From NCBI RefSeq assembly GCF_036711975.1, contig NC_091966.1, positions 13,399,501 through 13,463,500 on the forward strand: DNA of 64,000 bases. The letters run 5' to 3'. Shown in pieces: positions 46,730 through 64,000 of this stretch (its first letter is position 1; each line of letters opens with the position of its first letter). Below the pieces are notes generated by a model that was not told where the DNA came from, did no database searches, and saw only the letters and a program-made list of their open reading frames with translations. The stretch comes from Onthophagus taurus. Lineage: Eukaryota; Arthropoda; Insecta; Coleoptera; Scarabaeidae. The position numbers and the translations under genes were made by a program.

Positions 46730-46741
46730 TTTATTAATAAA
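46730..46741. promoter_or_regulatory. Palindromic two-way poly(A) signal
   Basis: TTTATTAATAAA is its own reverse complement and offers AATAAA on both strands: 46 bases after the coiled-coil gene stop and 82 bases beyond the IARS2 stop. If both are used, the two mRNAs overlap at their 3' ends by some tens of bases. Confidence 0.6.
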
Positions 46742-46822
46742 ATGTAGTATTTAAGTTTAGTTCTAAATGCAGCAAACTATTAAATAGTTACGTGTAATTC
46801 TAGTTGGAAATAAATGAATATT

Positions 46823-57034
<10,212 letters not shown>

Positions 57035-57164
57035 AATAAAAATCTTTTATTTAAAGTTTATTTTGAGGTTAGGTCATGCTTATAAAATGTGAGGTTAATT
57101 TCAAATGTCAAAAAAAATTTTTTCAAACTTTTATTTCTACTAATAATTATTAAAATAAGAACAT

Positions 57165-57716
57165 CTATTTTTGGAAAGGATAATAATCTAATCCAGAATT
57201 ATATTTGAATTTAGGTTTATCTAATTTTCTGGCTTGTTGCACCAATTCCTGCACACTCTTTCTATAAAGAGGAGGTAACATTTCTTCGTGTAATGTACAC
57301 TCAATAGATTCCTCTTTTTGCTTTTTGTATATACGCCTTCTAATTATATCTATGTCTCTACTGTATTGTTCATCAATATCTGCTAAATCTTTAGGTGGGG
57401 CGTTGAATTCGATCATAAAATAACTATAATAAACTCATTAAGTTATCATTAAGAATTAAACAAAACGATTTTTTTATACCTTGCTTGTTTATATACAACC
57501 CCATGCGCACTTTGCTTATGAGGCATATCCCTGGTGCCTAAATTTTCAATTTTTCTTATAACACCACCTTTTTCAAATATAGTATTAGCAGTCCGTTTTA
57601 ATGATGTTGTTAACTCTTTCTGATAAAAACGTTGTTTAAAAAAATATGCGATTAGAAAATGTATAGGTTACCTTTGGCATAATTCGAAATAACAAACATA
57701 ATTCATAAATAACCAT
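57165..57716 (-). CDS. MRPS6: Mitochondrial ribosomal protein S6 (bS6m), 3 exons
   Basis: Exons 57672-57716, 57480-57619 and 57165-57423 join in phase into 147 residues. It begins MVIYELCLLFRIMPKKELTT, continues EKGGVIRKIENLGTRDMPHK and SYFMIEFNAPPKDLADIDEQ, then RDIDIIRRRIYK: the S6 ferredoxin-like fold from strand 1 to the end of the core, followed by the longer C-terminal tail of animal mitochondrial forms. It has no cleavable-looking presequence, as is usual for this protein. It binds 12S rRNA in the platform of the mitochondrial small subunit. A candidate poly(A) signal (TTTATT, 57130-57135) falls in the 130-bp gap before IARS2. Divergent from VPS45. Confidence 0.92.
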
Positions 57717-58057
57717 TTTGGAAAAATCTTGTGGTAATTTTTAGGTTAATCTTTTGACGTTTAATTTAACGCCATCTACCATAAACTTTTAGAGTGAAAA
57801 TATCAATATAGGAGTGGTTCGATTGAACGTTTCTTTACCACTGTTTTTATGCAATTTTTAAATTTGATACTTTAAAATTCTATTTTTTAATCGATTAATG
57901 TTACAAAAAATTTTATTTAAACAATTTTTCTCGTACATTCAAACTTAGTTTTTGAGTTTATAAAAGTTTGATTTTTATTTTAGTCAATCGAAATCGCTTA
58001 TGTGTCATGGAAAAGTGGTTAAACATTAAACATAAATAATCATAAAAATCGTCCAAA
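57717..58057. promoter_or_regulatory. Divergent promoter interval, MRPS6 / VPS45
   Basis: 341 bp between start codons on opposite strands, AT-rich and without a clear TATA box. Shared control is inference from distance. Confidence 0.5.
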
Positions 58058-59761
58058 ATGAACGTGATTGCGGCCGTAAAGGCCTACGTGAATAAAATGA
58101 CCGAAGAAAGTGAACCTGGAATGAAAATCTTGCTCATGGATAAAGAAACAACCAGCGTAATAAGTATGGTTTATGGTCAATCAGAAATTCAGCAAAAAGA
58201 AGTGTTTTTGCTTGAAAGATTGGATTCGAAGAGCCAAAATACAAATACAAGCGGATTTAGGTTCCTTAAATGTTTAGTCTTTGTCCGGCCAACCCAGCAA
58301 AATATTGAATTGCTGTGTCAGGAATTAAGAAATCCTAAGTATGGGGCGTATTATTTATATTTAAGCAATATAATTGCAAAGGCTGATGTAAAAATGTTAG
58401 CTGAAAGTGATGAGCAAGAATTAGTTAAAGAAGTGCAAGAATTGTATATGGATTATTTAGCAATTAACCCACATTTATTTTCGTTTGGTTTACCCATGTG
58501 TGTTGCACATTCTGGTTGGAATTATTCAGCATTACAGCGTACAATACAAGGTTTAATTGCAGTTTTGTTATCTTTAAAGAAATATCCTTGCATTAGATAT
58601 CAAGCAAATTCAAAGTTTTGTAAAGAACTTAGCCATAAATTAGAAGAAGTTATAAATAAAGAATCAACCTTATTTTCTTTTAACCAGTCAAGTTTACCAG
58701 TTTTATTAATTATTGATAGAAGGGATGATCCAGTTACCCCACTGCTTAATCAATGGACTTATCAAGCAATGGTACACGAATTACTAACAATAAATAATAA
58801 CAGAGTTAATTTATCAAACGTACCAGGTATTTCTAAAGAGTTAAGTGAAGTTGTTTTATCAGCAGAACAAGATTCATTTTATGCTGAAAATATATTTATG
58901 AATTTTGGAGAAATTGGTCAAAATATAAAAAGTTTAATGGATGTATTTCAAAGTAAAGCAAAAAGTCACAAGAAAATTGAAAGTATCGCCGATATGAAGA
59001 ACTTTGTTGAATCATACCCACAATTTCGTAAATTTTCAGGAAATGTTGCTAAACATGTAACTGTCGTTGGGGAATTATCAGTTTTAGTATCCGATTGTAG
59101 CTTATTAGACGTTTCTGAATTAGAACAGGAAATATCGTCGCAAAATAACGATTCATCCGTTCATTTTCAAGCAATAAAAAAATTAATCACCAATAACATC
59201 AAACCGAATCACGTGCGAGGCGATAAAAATAAAATTCGAGAAATCGATGCAGCTAAATTAGTTATGTTATACGCTTTACGTTATCAAACACATTCCAATA
59301 ATAACACTTCCACGCTCATTCATCTTTTAGAAAAGAACGGAGTCGCTCCTTATTACGTAAAAAGTGTGCGAAATATTTTAGAATACGCGGGAGTTCGCAA
59401 TCGACAAAGCAATTTATTTAATGATGAAAGCGCTGTGAAAATAACAAAAAGATTTTTTAAAGGATTAAGTGGTGTTGATAACGTTTATACACAACATAAA
59501 CCGCTATTACATGAAACGTTGGAGGAATTGATGAAAGGAAGATTGAAAGAAAACATGTTTCCGTATGTTAATGCGCATAATACAAATGGAAGGCCCCAGG
59601 ATGTTATTGTTTTTATGGTTGGGGGAGTTACATATGAGGAATCATTGACGGTACATTCTTTCAATAAGAAATATCCTGGAACGCATATCATTTTGGGAGG
59701 GACTTTTGTACATAATTCACATAGCTTTTTAGAGGAAATTCATCATACAATTGGAAAATAA
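58058..59761 (+). CDS. VPS45: Vacuolar protein sorting-associated protein 45 (Sec1/Munc18 family)
   Basis: One uninterrupted frame of 567 residues, the normal length for VPS45. It starts MNVIAAVKAYVNKMTEESEP and has the SM-protein landmarks MKILLMDKETTSVISMVYGQ (about 22-41), KCLVFVRPTQQNIELL, LLIIDRRDDPVTPLLNQWTY (about 214-233) and, near the end, DVIVFMVGGVTYEESLTVHS. SM proteins clasp SNARE complexes; VPS45 works with the Tlg2/syntaxin-16 t-SNARE in traffic from Golgi and early endosomes. AATAAA overlaps the stop codon (59757-59762), too close to be the likely poly(A) signal. Unlike its neighbours the coding region has no intron, although the frame and codon use look normal, so it does not look like a dead retrocopy. 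Confidence 0.95.
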   Translation: MNVIAAVKAYVNKMTEESEPGMKILLMDKETTSVISMVYGQSEIQQKEVFLLERLDSKSQNTNTSGFRFLKCLVFVRPTQQNIELLCQELRNPKYGAYYLYLSNIIAKADVKMLAESDEQELVKEVQELYMDYLAINPHLFSFGLPMCVAHSGWNYSALQRTIQGLIAVLLSLKKYPCIRYQANSKFCKELSHKLEEVINKESTLFSFNQSSLPVLLIIDRRDDPVTPLLNQWTYQAMVHELLTINNNRVNLSNVPGISKELSEVVLSAEQDSFYAENIFMNFGEIGQNIKSLMDVFQSKAKSHKKIESIADMKNFVESYPQFRKFSGNVAKHVTVVGELSVLVSDCSLLDVSELEQEISSQNNDSSVHFQAIKKLITNNIKPNHVRGDKNKIREIDAAKLVMLYALRYQTHSNNNTSTLIHLLEKNGVAPYYVKSVRNILEYAGVRNRQSNLFNDESAVKITKRFFKGLSGVDNVYTQHKPLLHETLEELMKGRLKENMFPYVNAHNTNGRPQDVIVFMVGGVTYEESLTVHSFNKKYPGTHIILGGTFVHNSHSFLEEIHHTIGK

Positions 59762-60430
59762 ATTTTATAATGTATTTATTGTAATTAAGTTAAGAGTATT
59801 TATGTGATTAATTATATATATGCTTAAAAAGTTGTTTAATTTGGTTTAACCCTTAACAGGCGTTGTGACTTCCTTGGGACCACTCGACTAATATTTACTT
59901 TAACACCAATACAGTGTGTTAATTAATTATCGTACCCGACATCATCATTGCAAGTATGCAACCAATATCACAGTATTGGTATTGCAATACGCGATTTGCG
60001 TATTTGGTTGTATATTTGCAGTGATGACGTGAGGTGAGAAGTTAGTGTGTTACGAAAAATCTATTTCAATTAGTGTTAGATTTGATGATGCAAATTTTGA
60101 AAGTAAAGTTTTGCTGATGTATGAGTCTCTTGACTCGGATGTGGAATTATCTGATCAATTAGATGAAGAAAATTGTGTTGTAAGCGAACATAATACCGTT
60201 TCTGCTCAATCTACCGACGAAGAACCAAATAATATAGCAATTAGTGAACAAAGTGTTGCACAAAAGTGTTTCTACGGAAGAAACAGGTTCAAATGGTCAG
60301 CAACTGCAGCTGCTAGAAATGTAAGAACACCGGCCCACAATATTGTAAAAATACCAACCGTAAAATTCAAAGTAACAAAAGTCGAGAAAATTGCTGCTTG
60401 AAATTGTATATTTGATGATGAGATGTTATA

Positions 60431-60980
60431 GTCTCCGATTTTTCTGGTGGTTTTTATGACTTTATTGCAGTCATATAACGAACAAAGACGGGGTTGTAAA
60501 CAGGTAGTTGACGAACCCCAAACTCCGGCGTGAGTTATTCAGGTCCGCATTAACGGAAATCACAAAAACATAATATTTAAAAACAATATTAATATAATTC
60601 GTGAGCAATGTAATAATATTTCATCCGAATTGTGGTCGCAGTGCATAAAACACGTGAAAGATGTCGAAGATTCGTATGTGTCGCCACATGAACAGCGTTT
60701 TATTATTAGTGTTGATGATTCTTCTGATGACGACAGCTTAGAATGCGCGGAAAGTGACAACTGTTATTATGACACTGACGAAGAATCTTGAATTAACGAC
60801 AATCGCTGGTTAGAAATGTTAAATAATTCAAATTGAAATAAAATAAAAAAAGAAGTGCGTCCCTGGACTTAATTCGCTAGGAAAGCCTATCATAAATCAC
60901 GATCAGGTACTTTTTTAGGGTGATAATTACTGCTGCTACTATTTCAGAGGGTCATAAAAAAAAACCAGAAAAATCGGAGA
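60431..60980 (+). mobile_element. Nested Tc1/mariner derivative, 550 bp
   Basis: Ends GTCTCCGATTTTTCTGG are inverted at the two borders and each is flanked by TA. The plus-strand interior carries SSELWSQCIKHVKDVEDSY and an acidic tail DDSSDDDSLECAESDN, which looks like the C terminus of an insect DDE transposase. It is inserted in the piggyBac element after its N-terminal coding block. Confidence 0.65.
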
Positions 60981-61002
60981 CTATACAACAAGTTACTCAC
61001 TG

Positions 61003-61990
61003 GCAGTGGCGGCGCTACGTACAGGTGAAGCAGGCAGCCGCCTGTAGCGGCTAAAATTAGGGGCGGTCGAAACCACGTTCTTCTCAGGCATAAAAAACTG
61101 ATATTAATCACATCACGACTATCAGAAGTTATTCTTACACTAATTGAATTAAATTTGCCATTTTAGTAGGTTTATTGGCACAAATGACTAGAAAGAAAAT
61201 TATAGAAATGGCAAAAAAGCCAATTTTTTTTCTATAATCATAGAAACAAGTCACTTCCATTAATAATTCGATTTGTTAACACCGAATCAAAGAATACGTA
61301 TTTGGTGGAAGAACATTTTATGGATTTTATTGAAGTAACTGAACTACATTAGTTGATCTGGCATCTATATTTTTAGACACAATAAAAGTGCTAGGTTTAG
61401 ACATTTACAACTGTAGAGGACAGGGCTACGACAGTAGAGAAAGGTAAGAATAACGGACTACAAAAACATATTTCAAATATAAATCCGAGAGAAATAGACA
61501 AGTATAGAAATGGTCACTTCTTTTGGAATAATACAAAGCTTGTATAATTTTTTTTCTGCATCCACTTATAAATAGTCTATTCTTGTCAAACATCTGACTA
61601 ATTTAACATTAAAACCTGTATGTTTTACGAGATGGGGAAGTAGGATAAATGCGATCAGGCCCGTTACATTTTTGTCCCGTCACATTTTTGTATTGTAGAA
61701 GACACGTCTTTTCTGGGTTCTCATGGAAATAATACTAAAGTAGAAGCAGGCAATGTATTAGAGAAGTTAAATTATCAGGTCATATGCATTACAATAATTT
61801 GGTATCAATACAATGCAATGTACTTTTAGATGTTTACAGAGTAAATTGTAATCTTCTACTACAAAAAAAAACTAAGAAGTGACGAAGAGTATCAAAAATT
61901 GTTAGTTATAGTGTCTGAACTTCAAATTCTGCAAATTCAATAAACGTACAAGCAAACTTTACAGAAATCAGATTAAGACGACGAACGCAT
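61003..61990 (+). mobile_element. Nested hAT relic (DUF4371/ZMYM1-like)
   Basis: Begins CAGTGGCGGCGCTACG, a hAT-style terminus. Broken plus-strand frames contain NTYLVEEHFMDFIEV, ASIFLDTIKVLGLDIYNCRG, QGYDS and NNGLQKHISNINPRE, the core of DUF4371 transposases, and end near FKLQILQIQ. The right end is uncertain; piggyBac coding resumes by 62.02 kb. Confidence 0.7.
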
Positions 61991-62690
61991 TTTCAATAAT
62001 AAAACTTTTGACAACCCAATACAAGATCCGTCCGATATATGGCAGTAATCGCAATGTTACAACAGATAATTGGTACACTTTACCATCGCGTAAGAGGCAA
62101 ATAGAAGGATCATCTTTATATGAATTCACAAAAGGTTCCACAATATTGTCGTATGTTCCTAAAAGAAGCAAAGCCGTGTTGTGACTTTCATCAATGCACC
62201 ATTCAATTGAGACTGATTCTGCTAACCAAAAACCTGAGATAATATTTTTTTATAACAATACCAAAGGGGGTGTTGATTCCATGGACCAGAAGTGTAGTGT
62301 ATATTCGTCAAGTAGCAGAATTCGTCGTTGGCCAATGGCAACTTTTTATCGCATCTTAGATATGAGTACAACAAATGCTTACATTTTACACCAATCATAC
62401 CGGGACAGATCCATTATAACCAGAATGGAGTTCATGAAAGTTGTAGCTAAGATCCTAGTTGAACCGTACATGCGAGAACGGTTATATAATCGAAGACTAC
62501 CTCGCGAACTCAGATTGCCAATACTGCTTATTTGTGTTTTTGTTGTAAAAGGCCAATATGCCTAGAATGAAGCAAAAAGATTTGTATAGATTGTGCTAAA
62601 AGAGAATTTTTTGAAGGACTTTGATACAGCTTTGGGATGGTATTTTAGGGGCGCATGGCCGTTCAAGAAGCCTAAGCGCTACCTTAGATC

Positions 62691-63505
62691 TTCTAATTTT
62701 CATATTATCGAATATTTGTCGATATTAATGCAGCTGAAAGCAAAAGTGTTACACAGCAATGTATTAAGGGTAAAATTTGCTACAAACTTTGTTCTAAAAG
62801 TTTTTCTGTATCATGATCGAAATACCGATTTTTTCCATTAACAACTTGTGAAGCTATGAATTCTGCTAATTGTCATATTATCGAATATTTCTCGATATTA
62901 ATACAACTGAGAGCAAAAGTGTTACACAGTAATGTGTTAAGGATAAAATTTGCTACAACTTTTGTTCTAAAAGTTTTTCTGTATCATACTCGGAATACCG
63001 ATTTTTTCCATTAGCAACTTGTGAAACTACGAATTCTCCTAATTTTCATATTTTCGAATATTACTCGATACTGATGCAGCTGAGAGCAAAAGTATTACAG
63101 AGCAATGTGTTAAGAGTAAAATTTGCTACAACCTTTGTTCTGAAAGTATTTCTGTATCACGTTCAGAATACCGATTTTTTCTATTAACAACTTGTAAAGC
63201 TATGAATTCTGCTAATTTTCATATTTTCTAATATTTTTCGACATTGATGCATCTGAGAGCAAAAGTGTTACACAGCAATGTGTTAAGGGTAAAATCTGCT
63301 ACAACTTTTGTCTAAAAGTTTTTCTGTATCAAACTCGGAAAACCGATTTTTTCCATTAGCAACTTGTGAAACTACGAATTCTCCTAATTTTCATATTTTC
63401 GAATATTACTCGATACTGATGCAGCTGAGAGCAAAAGTGTTACGCAGCAACGTGTTAAGGGTAAAACTTGCTACAACTTTTGTTCTAAAAGCTTTTCTGT
63501 ATCAT
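62691..63505 (+). repeat. Tandem satellite, ~173-bp unit, 4.7 copies
   Basis: Units begin TTTTCATATT at about 62696 and recur near 62868, 63041, 63214 and 63387, a period of 173 bases. Each holds CTCGATA, GCAAAAGTGTTACACAGCAA, GTTCTAAAAG and CGATTTTTTCCATTA. Units differ by roughly 5-12%. The small reading frames at 62593-62841 and 63308-63574 come from this repeat. Confidence 0.9.
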
Positions 63506-63519
63506 TATTATTATTGCTG

Positions 63520-64000
63520 CCAGACTGAGGGGAGCGGCCTCTTTCGTCACCGCGACTTATTACATCTATTGTAACTTCAGCCCTCCAAAAGTTTAGGGCA
63601 AATGTAGGTCCTCGAAGAACCTTAGTATTGCTCCAAGGTCTTGTTCCTTTATGTTGGTAGGTGTCAAAAGAACTTTACCAAAAATTTTGTCTTAAGTGGC
63701 TTCTGGCAATACAATTACACAGTATATGTTCAGCCGTTTCTGACTCGTTGTTGCAAAGTCGACAAGTTTGATCCTCAGCTTGTCCAATGTGGAAGAGGTA
63801 GTATTTTGGGACCGCATGGCCAGTCAGGAAACCTGAGAGCGTCCTTAGATACCCTTTGCTGAGGCATAAAATCTCTTCGCTTGTCTGTGACCTGAAAGTT
63901 CTTTCCAGCGTACCTTTGAGGCCTCCCAACTGTTGATTATTTGTTTTAGTTGGCTTTTTTTGTAGTCCACAACTGGGTTGGGGTCCAATGAAGGACCTCT
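63520..64000 (-). mobile_element. Non-LTR retrotransposon, ORF2 C terminus
   Basis: The minus strand from the window end reads QLKQIINSWEASKV, QAKRFYASAKGI (frameshift), then LRTLSGFLTGHAVPKYYLFH, IGQAEDQTCRLCNNESETAE and HILCNC. The LTGH...H..IG....CR.C....ETA.HILC.C motif is the C-terminal zinc-like region of Jockey/R1 elements after RNase H. It continues beyond 64000. Confidence 0.8.

Larger units (their letters stand above)
59850..62660 (+). mobile_element. piggyBac-like element split by two nested insertions
   Basis: The left end, CCCTTAACAGGCGTTG, follows a TTAA (59846-59849), the piggyBac target. N-terminal coding part: acidic stretch then CFYGRNRFKWSATAAARNVR (about 60.27-60.33 kb), the typical YGKNRFKW block. 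After the insertions it resumes with RPIYGSNRNVTTDNWYTLPS (about 62.02 kb), NTKGGVDSMDQKC, NAYILHQSY, and in a shifted frame a cysteine-rich tail (CFCCKRPICLE...CIDCAKREF). The middle catalytic part between the N-terminal block and RPIYG is missing. No right end was found before the satellite. Confidence 0.8.

Noticed and set aside
62691..63505. CRISPR-like array
   Set aside because: Units are contiguous ~173-bp repeats without unique spacers, in a eukaryotic genome.
62593..63574. Two similar small frames (62593-62841 and 63308-63574) as a gene family
   Set aside because: Both lie in the ~173-bp tandem repeat; similarity is that of the repeat units, not of protein coding copies.

Overview
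The window is AT-rich nuclear DNA of an animal, almost certainly an insect. The evidence is spliced genes with GT/AG introns, an arthropod-type pyrexia TRPA channel, a luciferase-like acyl-CoA synthetase, and heavy Tc1/mariner, piggyBac, hAT and non-LTR debris. A beetle is plausible but that is inference; nothing seen here fixes the order.

Layout. 1-8.86 kb is most of the first intron of a clathrin-assembly gene (lap/PICALM type), whose first coding exon lies at 8860-9001 (-). It is divergent from RARS2, mitochondrial arginyl-tRNA synthetase (9696-14659, +, 5 exons). RARS2 converges on MRPS9 (mitochondrial ribosomal protein uS9m, -), which I could assemble from 8 exons across 29.5 kb (14795-44292). 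The 23.4-kb MRPS9 intron 6 holds a 5'-incomplete acyl-CoA synthetase (18415-19812, +) and an uninterrupted pyrexia-like TRP channel reading frame (22419-25364, -) with a possible 5' exon and promoter near 36.5-36.9 kb.

From 44.3 kb the genes are dense. MRPS9 shares a 519-bp promoter interval with an unidentified 562-residue coiled-coil protein (44812-46690, +). That gene ends tail to tail with IARS2, mitochondrial isoleucyl-tRNA synthetase (46823-57034, -, 14 exons). MRPS6 (57165-57716, -, 3 exons) follows on the same strand, and VPS45 (58058-59761, +, intronless) diverges from it.

Four of the eight assembled or nearly assembled genes (RARS2, MRPS9, IARS2, MRPS6) serve mitochondrial translation, two as aminoacyl-tRNA synthetases and two as small-subunit ribosomal proteins. 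VPS45 and lap act in membrane traffic; pyrexia is a cation channel.

The rest is repeats. There are three piggyBac relics (5.4, 37.5 and 59.85-62.66 kb, the last carrying two nested transposons), three hAT relics of different types (6.9, 41.8 and 61.0 kb), a Tc1/mariner element with ~245-bp inverted ends (47526-49310), several MITEs or foldbacks, non-LTR fragments, a degenerate AT-rich repeat (16.5-17.9 kb) and a ~173-bp tandem satellite (62.69-63.5 kb). I saw no CRISPR array, rRNA or tRNA. I found no convincing novel multi-gene system; the coiled-coil gene is the best candidate for an undescribed protein.
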